This document shows positions 6,939 to 13,259 of a DNA stretch of 13,259 nucleotides, in pieces (within the stretch, counting starts at the first letter, position 1; each line of letters opens with the position of its first letter). Source of the DNA: Candidatus Sulfopaludibacter sp. SbA3 (lineage in GTDB: Bacteria > Acidobacteriota > Terriglobia > 20CM-2-55-15); contig CAMAWS010000036.1 in assembly GCA_945861845.1 (NCBI GenBank), positions 1-13,259 on the forward strand, written 5' to 3'. A program made the translations under genes and the position numbers. The notes under the pieces are model-generated. The model was not told where the DNA came from and did no database searches. It worked only from the letters and a program-made list of their open reading frames with translations.

Positions 6939-7030
6939 AAGCGATTTCGGATTTCGGATTGGGATTTCGGATTGAAGCGATAAACATGGCTTACAATCCG
7001 AATTTCCAAATTCGAAATCCGGGATCGCTT
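6939..7030 (+). repeat. Long imperfect inverted repeat / stem-loop before dnaB
   Basis: The left arm 6939-6974 (36 nt) and right arm 6994-7030 (37 nt) are near-perfect inverted copies. As plus-strand RNA, 35 of 36 left-arm bases pair (31 Watson-Crick, 4 G-U), with one T-T mismatch and one bulged base. The loop is 6975-6993. The left arm is itself built from repeats of GATTTCGGATT. AAGCGAT occurs at the foot of the stem (6939-6945) and again at the loop start (6975-6981), so the foot ATCGCTT (7024-7030) has two possible partners. The stem ends one base before the dnaB ATG and buries the only purine-rich ribosome-site candidate (7020-7025). It may be a dispersed intergenic palindrome, a regulatory leader, or both. 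Confidence 0.9.
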
Positions 7031-7031
7031 T

Positions 7032-8369
7032 ATGTCTCGTCAATCTCTCGAACGCACTCTCCCTCATAACATCGACGCCGAGAAATCCGTTTTGGGGTCG
7101 ATCCTCGTCAACAACGAGAATTACTATCGCGTCATCGAAAGCCTTCGTCCTGAAGACTTTTATCTCAATGGGCACAGGGTGATCTTTCGGCAGATGCTCG
7201 ACCTCATGGAGAAGTCGAAAGCCATCGACCTGATCACCATTCAGGAGGAGTTGCTCCGGAGATCGCAGCTCGAGAGCGCCGGGGGGATTTCCTATCTGGC
7301 CAGCTTGCTTGACGGCATTCCCCACCTCGTTAACATCGAGCATTACATCGAAATCATCAGCGAAAAGTCCCTGTTTCGGCAGTTGATCAATGCCACAAAC
7401 AAGATCATGGCCGAGTGTTTCGACCAGGCTGAGGACGCTGAAGAAATCCTGGACAAAGCAGAACAGTCTCTATTCAGTTTGTCGGAGAAGCGCATCAGGA
7501 CTGGCTTCGTGTCGGTCAAGGACATGGAACTGCCGGCGACCCGTCTGCTGGAAAAGCTCTATACCGAAAGGGAGATGATTACGGGGGTCGCGACGGGTTT
7601 TCGCGATCTCGACCGAATGACCTCCGGTTTCCAGCCGTCCGATCTCATAATTCTGGCCGCCCGCCCTTCGATGGGAAAGACTGCGCTTTGCCTGAACATT
7701 GCGCAGAACGTGGCGCTTCACAATGCCCAGCCTGTTGGTATGTTCAGTCTTGAAATGTCGAAGGAGCAGTTGCTTATGCGCCTTCTCTGCGCCGAAGCGC
7801 GCGTTGATGCCCACAAGGTTCGCACGGGTTATCTCGGCAAGGATGAATTCAGGAAGCTCATCGACACCCTTGGAAGGACGACTCAGTCGCCAATCTTTAT
7901 TGATGATTCTTCGACGCTTACCGTCATGGAAATGCGCTCCAAGTGCCGCCGCCTTAAAGCCGAGCACGGATTGAGCATGATCATCGTCGATTATCTTCAA
8001 TTGATGTCGGGATACGGGAGAACCGAGAATCGTAACCAGGAGATATCGGGTATTTCGCGGGGACTCAAAGCTTTGGCCAAAGAGCTTCAGGTGCCCGTTA
8101 TCGCGCTTTCACAGTTGAGCCGCGCTCCTGAACAGCGGCAGGGGGATCATAAACCGCAGCTTTCGGATCTGCGCGAATCCGGTTCAATTGAGCAGGACGC
8201 CGATGTGGTGATGTTCATCTACCGCGAGGAAGTGTACAAGCCTTCCGAAGACAATGCAGGTCTTGCCGAGCTGGTCATAGCAAAGCAACGTAATGGTCCT
8301 ACCGGTATTGTAAAGCTCGCCTTCCTGAGGGAATTCACCCGCTTCGAAACACTGATGGATTTGCAGTGA
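7032..8369 (+). CDS. dnaB: Replicative DNA helicase DnaB
   Basis: The hexameric 5'-3' helicase that unwinds the replication fork and binds primase. The 445-residue length is typical, and there is no intein. The N-terminal domain spans about 10-110 (LPHNIDAEKSVLGSIL, PEDFY, HRVIF). A linker with EILDKAEQSLFSLSEKR follows. The RecA-like C-terminal domain starts near 185 (GVATGFRDLDRMTSGF), with Walker A ARPSMGKT (210-217), catalytic Glu241 in SLEMS, Walker B IIVDYLQLM (317-325), and the arginine finger in AKQRNGPTG (R420). ATG 7032 fits the family N-terminus. There is no good Shine-Dalgarno outside the upstream hairpin, which suggests structure-dependent translation. radA follows after 12 nt. 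Confidence 0.98.
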   Translation: MSRQSLERTLPHNIDAEKSVLGSILVNNENYYRVIESLRPEDFYLNGHRVIFRQMLDLMEKSKAIDLITIQEELLRRSQLESAGGISYLASLLDGIPHLVNIEHYIEIISEKSLFRQLINATNKIMAECFDQAEDAEEILDKAEQSLFSLSEKRIRTGFVSVKDMELPATRLLEKLYTEREMITGVATGFRDLDRMTSGFQPSDLIILAARPSMGKTALCLNIAQNVALHNAQPVGMFSLEMSKEQLLMRLLCAEARVDAHKVRTGYLGKDEFRKLIDTLGRTTQSPIFIDDSSTLTVMEMRSKCRRLKAEHGLSMIIVDYLQLMSGYGRTENRNQEISGISRGLKALAKELQVPVIALSQLSRAPEQRQGDHKPQLSDLRESGSIEQDADVVMFIYREEVYKPSEDNAGLAELVIAKQRNGPTGIVKLAFLREFTRFETLMDLQ

Positions 8370-8381
8370 TACCACTCATTT

Positions 8382-9728
8382 ATGAAGCTCAAGACCCAAT
8401 ACACCTGCCAACAGTGCGGCCACCCATCCCCAAAATGGATCGGCCGATGCCCGTCGTGCCAGCAGTGGAACACCTTTGTGGAGGAAAAAGTCACAGCAGT
8501 TTCCGATGTACTGCCCTCATGGGATTCCGTCCCGATCCTGTTCAGTGAGATCACCGGCGTCGATACTCCTCGTTTAGTTACCGGGTTGGCTGAATTCGAT
8601 CGGGTCCTGGGTGGCGGCGTCGTAGCGGGAGCTCTGGTTCTGCTGGGCGGCGATCCTGGCGTCGGAAAGTCCACGTTGATGCTGGATGTCGCGACGCGCC
8701 TGGCGGCTACCTCAACAGTTCTCTATGCGTCGGGTGAGGAATCCGCGCAACAGATACGGATGCGAGGCGAGCGGCTCAACGTGCAGGCGAGCAGGTTGCA
8801 TGTATACGCAGAAATGTCGATCGAGAAAATCCTGTCCGCTGCGGAGAACCTGGACGCCAAGGCAGTGATCATTGACTCGATCCAGACTACGTTCAGCGAA
8901 AGACTCGAGATGGCCCCAGGCAGCATCGGACAGGTCCGGGAAGTGGCTTCCCGGCTGCTTTTCTGGACAAAGAAGAATAACGTGCCCGTATTTCTGATCG
9001 GGCACATCACAAAGGACGGCTCGATCGCCGGTCCTAAAGCACTCGAGCACATCGTCGACACGGTTCTCTATTTCGAAGGTCCGAGGCAGCACCCTCACCG
9101 GATTGTTCGTACGATCAAGAACCGTTTTGGTCCTGCCAACGAACTTGGCATTTTCGAAATGGTTTCGACCGGCCTGAGAGCCGTCGAGAAAGCCTCGGGG
9201 CTCTTTCTTTCCCATTCGGAGAAGATGAGCCCTGGCTCAGCGGTTCTCTGTTGCATGGAGGGTTCGCGCCCCCTTCTTGTTGAAGTCCAGGCCCTGGTTT
9301 CTCGAACCCACTTCGGAACGCCGCGCAGACTGGCCACAGGTGTGGATCCCCAGAGGCTTGCCTTGCTCTGCGCCGTCCTGGAGAAGCGCCTGGGCGTCAA
9401 CCTATGGGACCAGGACATTTACTTGAACGTGGTAGGCGGTTTGCAGGTAGAGGAGCCTGCAGCAGACCTCGGAATTGCCGCAGCGATCCTGTCGAGTTTA
9501 TTCAACCGTCCAATAGCTCCATCTACGCTTATTTTTGGCGAAGTGGATTTGGGAGGAGAGGTAAGGCCTGCCATGTTTCCGGAGATCCGCCTGAAAGAAG
9601 CTCACGCTCTGGGGTTCAAGCGAGGCGTCATTCCTACGCAGCCGCTATCCGATGACGTGCCGTCAGGCATCGAGACGGTACCGGTGCGGAATCTCCAGGA
9701 AGCCCAGGCCGACTTCTTTGAAGGTTGA
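8382..9728 (+). CDS. radA: DNA repair protein RadA (Sms)
   Basis: A RecA-family branch-migration helicase acting in recombinational repair. The 448 residues have the complete family layout: a zinc finger with Cys9, Cys12, Cys23 and Cys26 (CQQCG...CPSC); Walker A GGDPGVGKST (89-98); Walker B VIIDSIQT (162-169); the RadA-specific KNRFG motif (246-250); and a Lon-protease-like C-terminal domain from about 290 (PAADLGIAAAILSS, FGEVDLGGEVR). It starts 12 nt after dnaB, without a visible Shine-Dalgarno, probably in the same transcript. Confidence 0.98.
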   Translation: MKLKTQYTCQQCGHPSPKWIGRCPSCQQWNTFVEEKVTAVSDVLPSWDSVPILFSEITGVDTPRLVTGLAEFDRVLGGGVVAGALVLLGGDPGVGKSTLMLDVATRLAATSTVLYASGEESAQQIRMRGERLNVQASRLHVYAEMSIEKILSAAENLDAKAVIIDSIQTTFSERLEMAPGSIGQVREVASRLLFWTKKNNVPVFLIGHITKDGSIAGPKALEHIVDTVLYFEGPRQHPHRIVRTIKNRFGPANELGIFEMVSTGLRAVEKASGLFLSHSEKMSPGSAVLCCMEGSRPLLVEVQALVSRTHFGTPRRLATGVDPQRLALLCAVLEKRLGVNLWDQDIYLNVVGGLQVEEPAADLGIAAAILSSLFNRPIAPSTLIFGEVDLGGEVRPAMFPEIRLKEAHALGFKRGVIPTQPLSDDVPSGIETVPVRNLQEAQADFFEG

Positions 9729-9775
9729 CCCGGATTGCGCCAGAGATTCCCATATATTTATTGATATCAGTTATT

Positions 9776-9839
9776 TATAATTCGTGCCGAAATGCGAAAC
9801 TGTCATTTTTCATGAGACAGTCGCGTTATAGTCAGGTGG
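9776..9839 (+). promoter_or_regulatory. AT-rich leader of the PIN/TRAM gene: -10-like box, hairpin, ribosome site
   Basis: The 114-nt gap after radA is AT-rich at 9751-9781 and contains a perfect TATAAT (9776-9781), though I see no good -35 at 16-18 bp. Downstream, ACTGTC (9799-9804) pairs with GACAGT (9816-9821), extended after a two-base bulge by GCG (9794-9796) with CGC (9822-9824). AGGTGG (9834-9839) is a good ribosome site 3 nt before ATG 9843. This suggests a separate transcription unit; the hairpin could be an operator or leader structure. Confidence 0.5.
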
Positions 9840-9842
9840 TTC

Positions 9843-10997
9843 ATGAGAGGAAAAGACTCGAAAACGGCGCCTCCGGCACGGGTATCCGCCGATGTCCTGG
9901 GTAAGGAACAGGATTACTCCCTGGACATTATTGTAGTCCGGACGATTTTTGCCATAGTCCTCACACTTGCCGCGTATTTCATTCGCCCCTTCGGATTTCA
10001 AGGAATATATACCGTCATATTGGGGCTCGCCAGCGCGATTGGCATTATCTATTTCGAGCATCGACTGAAGCGGGCCACGTTGAAACGCCTTATAGGTGCT
10101 GCGATCGGCTCGATACTGGGAATTGTCGGTGCAAGCCTTATCAGCGACCTGCTTACCGATACGGCATTTGACACAAGCTCGCTGTCATTCATCAAACTCT
10201 TCGTCCTGTTTCTCATGACCTATGTCGGCCTGGTAGTGGGCGCCAATAAGGGCGAGCTGCTGAATTTGTCGGCCTTCGGGGGCATTTTCGGAGGAGAACG
10301 CCCGGCGAAGAAGTCCTATGAGATCCTGGATACAAGCGTGATCATCGACGGCCGTATTGCGGACATCTGTGAAACCGGCTTTATCGACGGAATTCTCGTG
10401 ATCCCTCATTTCGTGCTACGTGAACTCCAGCAGGTTGCCGACTCTGCCGACACGCTGAAACGCAATCGTGGGCGCAGGGGCCTCGACATTCTCCAGCGCA
10501 TCCAGAAGATGGGTGATCTGACTGTCCAGTTTGTCGAGAATGATTACCCGCAGGTTCGTGAAGTCGATATGAAACTGATTGAGCTTGCGAAGGAACTGGA
10601 CGCCAAGATCGTTACGAATGATTTCAACCTCAACAAGGTTGCGCAGCTTCGCGGCGTAGAGGTGTTGAACATCAATGAACTCGCGAATGCGTTGAAGCCT
10701 GTTTACCTGCCTGGCGAGACGATGAAGGTATTTATTCTAAAAGAGGGCAAGGAATTCAATCAGGGTATCGCGTACCTCGACGATGGCACAATGGTGGTTG
10801 TCGACAACGCGCGCAAGATGATTGGCAAGACGGTTGATTCTTCAGTCACAAGCGTGCTTCAGACTACCGCCGGCAAAATGATCTTCGGCCGGTACGAGGA
10901 GAGGCGCGGCGATGTGACCCATTCGCAGGCGCGCGACGAACGAAACGGCGCCGAAGGTCGTCCCGAGCGCCAGTCCCAAACCGAGGTATCGCAGTAG
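9843..10997 (+). CDS. Membrane-anchored PIN/TRAM domain protein (YacL family)
   Basis: A 384-residue protein of the YacL type. The N-terminal half has about four hydrophobic segments (roughly 28-47, 53-70, 84-105, 117-137), predicted to anchor it in the inner membrane. A PIN ribonuclease-like domain follows (about 158-285): LDTSVIIDGRIADI with Asp163, Glu194 in VLRELQQVAD, Asp242, and VTNDFNLNKVA with Asp260, a plausible full set of metal-binding acids. A TRAM domain, an RNA-binding beta-barrel, lies at about 288-352 (LPGETMKVFILKEGKEFNQG, DDGTMVVVDNAR, VTSVLQTTAGKMIFGR). The last 30 residues are polar and probably disordered. Its RNA target is unknown to me. The position before ispD-ispF matches B. 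subtilis yacL, but there the upstream radA neighbour is disA, absent here. Confidence 0.93.
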   Translation: MRGKDSKTAPPARVSADVLGKEQDYSLDIIVVRTIFAIVLTLAAYFIRPFGFQGIYTVILGLASAIGIIYFEHRLKRATLKRLIGAAIGSILGIVGASLISDLLTDTAFDTSSLSFIKLFVLFLMTYVGLVVGANKGELLNLSAFGGIFGGERPAKKSYEILDTSVIIDGRIADICETGFIDGILVIPHFVLRELQQVADSADTLKRNRGRRGLDILQRIQKMGDLTVQFVENDYPQVREVDMKLIELAKELDAKIVTNDFNLNKVAQLRGVEVLNINELANALKPVYLPGETMKVFILKEGKEFNQGIAYLDDGTMVVVDNARKMIGKTVDSSVTSVLQTTAGKMIFGRYEERRGDVTHSQARDERNGAEGRPERQSQTEVSQ

Positions 10998-11004
10998 ATT
11001 TAAG

Positions 11005-11087
11005 AGCCGCGTCCTGGAAGGTCAGGGCGGAAGAAGATGCTGAAGTTCAGAGTCTCTTCTTCCTCATGAAGCTTCCTGTCCGCGGCT
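11005..11087 (+). repeat. Nested inverted repeat / stem-loop before ispD
   Basis: Two 33-nt arms (11005-11037 and 11055-11087) match at 24 positions plus one G-U. The outer 7 bp (AGCCGCG/CGCGGCT) and inner 9 bp (GGAAGAAGA/TCTTCTTCC) are perfect, and a GGAAG/CTTCC block lies between. The 17-nt loop itself contains CTGAAGTTCAG (11040-11050), a small perfect hairpin. It lies 7 nt after the PIN/TRAM stop. The run after it (AAAATTTTCTT) is not a proper terminator U-tract, so it may be an attenuator or processing structure. Confidence 0.8.
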
Positions 11088-11098
11088 AAAATTTTCTT
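11087..11098 (+). promoter_or_regulatory. -10-like TAAAAT placed for a leaderless ispD start
   Basis: TAAAAT (11087-11092) is followed by 6 nt and then ATG 11099, the same geometry as at the divergent starts near 1780. No Shine-Dalgarno precedes the ATG. I see no convincing -35 box, so this is weak. Confidence 0.3.
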
Positions 11099-11797
11099 AT
11101 GAAAGTTGGAGCCATCATTGCGGCAGCAGGGGCTGGACGACGCATGAAAGCGGATCGTCCCAAGCAACTTCTTGCCCTGGACGACACGCCGATCGTCATT
11201 CACACCATCCGGAAATTCGACGCATCCAGCGTGATCGACCACATCGTCGTCATGGCGCCTCGAGAATCGGTGGACGAAGTTCGCGCTTTGGTTGCAGGCG
11301 CTGGATTTAAAAAATCGGTTGTCGTTGTCGAGGGCGGTGAGCGACGCCAGGATTCTGTTGCTATCGGCCTGAAACACCTGCGGCCGGACACAACGATTGT
11401 TGCTGTCCACGATGCTGTACGCCCATTTGTCAGTCTCGAAGAAATCGAGAGCGTCGTCCTGGAAGCCGATCGCCGCGGGTCCGCCATTCTCGCCGTGCCC
11501 ATCGTGGATACTGTAAAGCAGGTCGAGAGGGAACTCGTTGAATTGACGCTGACCCGGGAACATCTCGTTCTCGCCCAGACTCCGCAGGTGTTTCGTGTCG
11601 AAGTCCTGCAGAAGGCGTTCGAGTCGGCGCGCAAGGACGAATACTATGGGACTGACGAGTCGAGTCTGGTTGAGAGGCTGGGGCTTCCAGTTTCGATTGT
11701 TCGGGGATCCGAACGCAACATCAAGATTACTCGCCCTTCCGATTTGACGCTCGCCCGCGCGTTTCTTGACGAAGAAAAGCTGGGAGCCCGTAAGTGA
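11099..11797 (+). CDS. ispD: 2-C-methyl-D-erythritol 4-phosphate cytidylyltransferase
   Basis: Couples CTP with methylerythritol 4-phosphate, the third step of the MEP isoprenoid pathway. The 232 residues carry the nucleotidyltransferase signature: AAAGAGRRMKADRPKQLL (8-25, with the CTP-binding Arg and Lys22), GGERRQDSV (79-87), the family signature VAVHDAVRPF (101-110), TPQVF (161-165), YGTDESSLVE (183-192), and GSERNIKITRPSDL (203-216). ATG 11099 gives the expected N-terminus KVGAIIAAAG; there is no ribosome site. The stop TGA overlaps the ispF GTG start by the GTGA junction. Confidence 0.97.
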   Translation: MKVGAIIAAAGAGRRMKADRPKQLLALDDTPIVIHTIRKFDASSVIDHIVVMAPRESVDEVRALVAGAGFKKSVVVVEGGERRQDSVAIGLKHLRPDTTIVAVHDAVRPFVSLEEIESVVLEADRRGSAILAVPIVDTVKQVERELVELTLTREHLVLAQTPQVFRVEVLQKAFESARKDEYYGTDESSLVERLGLPVSIVRGSERNIKITRPSDLTLARAFLDEEKLGARK

Positions 11798-12273
11798 AAT
11801 TCAGGATTGGGATTGGATACGACCTGCATCGCCTGGGACCAGCCACTTCTTTGATACTTGGGGGTATTCAAATTCCGCACGAAAAGGGGCTGATCGGCCA
11901 TTCCGATGGCGATGTCTTGAGCCATGCAATAACAGACGCTTTGCTGGGTGCCTGCGGCCTTGGCAATATTGGCGAAATGTTTCCAGACACGGATGCGCGT
12001 TTCAAGGGTGTCTCAAGCATGCAGTTCTTGCAGAAGACTGCAGAGTTCATCCGGAAGAAAGGCTACGAGATCGGAAATATCGATTCGAACATTCTCGCCG
12101 AGAGGCCAAAACTCCTTCCGCATTTTCCAGCAATGCAAGCCAGAATCGCGGAGGTGCTTGGAATTCCAGCTGATAATGTCCACGTCAAAGCCAAGACAAT
12201 GGAACACCTGGGAATAGTTGGGACTGAGGAAGCTATCGCTGCCGAGGCAGTAGCATTGGTATACTTAGAGTGA
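11794..12273 (+). CDS. ispF: 2-C-methyl-D-erythritol 2,4-cyclodiphosphate synthase
   Basis: Cyclises the IspE product with release of CMP, the fifth MEP step; a homotrimeric zinc enzyme. The 159-residue length is standard. GIGYDLHRL gives the zinc ligands Asp10 and His12, with His44 in HSDGDVLSHA as the third. GNIGEMFPDTD (57-67), KKGYEIGNIDSNI and KAKTMEHLGIVGTEEAIAAEAVAL complete the family pattern. The start is GTG 11794, overlapping the ispD stop, with GGGAG (11782-11786) 7 nt upstream. Genetic coupling to IspD is common, and fused IspDF enzymes exist elsewhere; here they are separate proteins. Confidence 0.97.
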   Translation: MKFRIGIGYDLHRLGPATSLILGGIQIPHEKGLIGHSDGDVLSHAITDALLGACGLGNIGEMFPDTDARFKGVSSMQFLQKTAEFIRKKGYEIGNIDSNILAERPKLLPHFPAMQARIAEVLGIPADNVHVKAKTMEHLGIVGTEEAIAAEAVALVYLE

Positions 12274-13058
12274 CGCCACGAGTTCGTTTTTCCCCTATCG
12301 CTCCAAGGAGTCGTCCGCCTGAAGCCCGGCAGACTGAAGAGTTGATACGCGGTGTGCACGCCGTCTATGAGGCGTTGGCCTCCAATAAACAGCTAATCGA
12401 GCGGATTCACGTCTCTCGGGCTGCTCATTCTGGTAAGCTCAAAGAGATTGTCTCGATTGCGCGTGAGCGCGGAGTTCCGGTACGCATTGAGGATCGCACT
12501 GCTCTTGACCGGATGGCTTGTGGCGAGATCCATCAGGGCGTCATCGCAGTCGCCGGTGGAATTGAGTACGCTTCATTTGAGACTCTATTTAAGACTGACA
12601 GGCCTCTGGTTGTAGTGCTCGACGGTGTCGAAGATCCGCATAATCTCGGTGCTGTAATCCGGACCGCGGAAGCATGCGGTGTATCGGGAATAGTGGTTCC
12701 CGAGAGGCATTCGGCGCCGCTCACTGCCTCTGTCATTAGGGCTTCGGCCGGAGCATCGGCCTATGTTCCGGTGGTACGCGTGAAGAATCTGGTTGCGGCC
12801 ATAGATGAGTTGAAAGAGCGGAAGCTGTGGGTGATAGGGGTCGATGCTGCGGGGACTCTTGACTGGACGGACTATGACTATAAAGGGCCGGTGGCATTGG
12901 TTTTCGGTGGAGAGCATGACGGCTTGAGGCGTTTGGTTCGCGAGCATTGTGACGTTCTCGTCCGCCTTCCCATGCTGGGCAGGATCGCTTCCCTGAATAT
13001 CGCCGTGGCGGCCGGCGTAATTCTGTATGAGGTTGTGCGCCAGCGTTCGAGACAGTAA
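12270..13058 (+). CDS. rlmB: SpoU-family 23S rRNA 2'-O-methyltransferase (RlmB/TrmH type)
   Basis: Probably methylates the 2'-OH of a 23S rRNA guanosine (G2251 in E. coli). The 262 residues have an N-terminal L30e-like substrate-binding domain (LIRGVHAVYEALASNK, about 25-100) and a SPOUT knot domain with all three motifs: VLDGVEDPHNLGAVIRTAE (116-134, with Asn125 and Arg131), VALVFGGEHDGLRRLV (208-223), and LPMLGRIASLNIAVAAGVILYE (233-254; motif 3). The GTG 12270 start makes a GTGA overlap with ispF but gives a 24-residue polar extension lacking in typical RlmB. TTG 12342 is the alternative start nearer the conserved domain. Exact position specificity within the SpoU family is inferred. Confidence 0.9.
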   Translation: MTPRVRFSPIAPRSRPPEARQTEELIRGVHAVYEALASNKQLIERIHVSRAAHSGKLKEIVSIARERGVPVRIEDRTALDRMACGEIHQGVIAVAGGIEYASFETLFKTDRPLVVVLDGVEDPHNLGAVIRTAEACGVSGIVVPERHSAPLTASVIRASAGASAYVPVVRVKNLVAAIDELKERKLWVIGVDAAGTLDWTDYDYKGPVALVFGGEHDGLRRLVREHCDVLVRLPMLGRIASLNIAVAAGVILYEVVRQRSRQ

Positions 13059-13077
13059 TTTTTTACAGCTCAACGTG

Positions 13078-13107
13078 TTGAAACGGCTATCTTGTATATG
13101 GTAGAGT
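13078..13107 (+). promoter_or_regulatory. Candidate promoter for the tRNA cluster
   Basis: In the 64-nt gap before tRNA-Thr, TTGAAA (13078-13083, 5 of 6 to the -35 consensus) is followed after 18 bp by TAGAGT (13102-13107, 4 of 6 to the -10). Transcription would begin about 10 nt before the tRNA. No terminator hairpin is seen between rlmB and this site. Confidence 0.45.
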
Positions 13108-13122
13108 TTAACGTTTGTCGAT

Positions 13123-13195
13123 GCTGGCGTAGCTCAGTTGGTAGAGCAGCTGATTTGTAATCAGCAGGTCGGGGGTTCAAGTCCCTTCGCCAGCT
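13123..13195 (+). tRNA. tRNA-Thr (anticodon TGT)
   Basis: A full cloverleaf by eye: acceptor GCTGGCG (13123-13129) with CGCCAGC (13188-13194), discriminator T13195; D-arm GCTCAGTTGGTAGAGC; anticodon stem GCTGA/TCAGC with loop TTTGTAA and anticodon TGT (13156-13158), reading ACA; T-arm GGGGGTTCAAGTCCCTT. CCA is not encoded. It leads a tRNA series, as in the known tRNA-Thr/Tyr/Gly blocks before tuf in many bacteria. Confidence 0.97.
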
Positions 13196-13241
13196 CCTGA
13201 GTCACAGCAAGGGGGCGCGCTTCAGGGAGCGGGCAAAATAG

Positions 13242-13259
13242 GGACAGGTGGCCGAGTGG
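13242..13259 (+). tRNA. 5' end of a further tRNA (class II, Tyr or Ser likely)
   Basis: The last 18 bases, GGACAGGTGGCCGAGTGG, read as a 7-nt acceptor strand, T8, and a GCCGAG D-arm start ending at the GG of the D-loop, then the window stops. GCCGAGTGG is typical of serine and tyrosine tRNAs. Synteny (Thr then Tyr) favours Tyr, the sequence is closer to Ser. The anticodon is not visible. Confidence 0.6.

Noticed and set aside
6412..6987. Minus-strand 191-codon open frame opposite rplI
   Set aside because: Antisense shadow of L9 and of the hairpin; its N-terminus is merely translated repeat sequence.
7470..8000. Minus-strand 176-codon open frame opposite dnaB
   Set aside because: Antisense to the DnaB ATPase domain, without any family motif.
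9761..9766. TTGATA as -35 for the TATAAT at 9776
   Set aside because: The spacer would be only 9 bp, far too short.
11005..11098. Intrinsic terminator after the PIN/TRAM gene
   Set aside because: The stem is long but the following run is AAAATTTTCTT, not a continuous U-tract directly at the stem, so I list it as a hairpin of unknown role.
12305..12310. AAGGAG as the ribosome site for rlmB
   Set aside because: No in-frame start codon lies at the right distance downstream; it encodes part of the N-terminal extension.

Overview
The window looks like a chromosomal housekeeping region of a Gram-negative-type bacterium of moderate GC (mid-50s % by eye, not counted). Gene order and protein flavour suggest Acidobacteriota or a neighbouring phylum. 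That is inference from synteny, not a search result. I see no plasmid, phage, insertion-sequence or CRISPR signature.

Layout. (1) 1-1772, minus strand: the 5' part (590 codons) of a large two-domain glycosyltransferase (GT2 then GT4) that runs off the left edge. (2) 1790-3287, plus: a SAM methyltransferase overlapping ispE. The two divergent start codons are only 17 bp apart around one AT-rich element. (3) 3288-3587: a gene-poor stretch holding tRNA-Gln(TTG), flanked by an imperfect direct repeat. (4) 3588-6936, plus: prs, rplY (L25/Ctc), pth, rpsF, rpsR, rplI in tight series. (5) 6937-7031: a long stem-loop ending next to the dnaB start. (6) 7032-9728: dnaB and radA. (7) 9843-10997: a membrane PIN/TRAM protein (YacL type) with its own AT-rich leader. 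(8) 10998-13058: a nested hairpin, then ispD, ispF and rlmB overlapping by GTGA junctions. (9) 13123-13259: tRNA-Thr(TGT) and the first 18 nt of a further tRNA.

The genes join nucleotide supply (PRPP), translation (L25, S6, S18, L9, peptidyl-tRNA hydrolase, 23S rRNA methylation, tRNAs), replication and repair (DnaB, RadA) and three enzymes of the MEP isoprenoid pathway (IspD, IspE, IspF). The order resembles two Bacillus subtilis clusters (ispE...prs-ctc-pth and radA-disA-yacL-ispD-ispF...rlmB) joined through rpsF-rpsR-rplI-dnaB, but no disA lies between radA and yacL. The divergent glycosyltransferase/methyltransferase pair marks the edge of a surface-polysaccharide region.

No clearly new multi-gene system is visible. 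The most interesting signals are non-coding: the near-perfect hairpin before dnaB, a shared -10-like element that could serve two leaderless divergent genes, and the nested hairpin before ispD.
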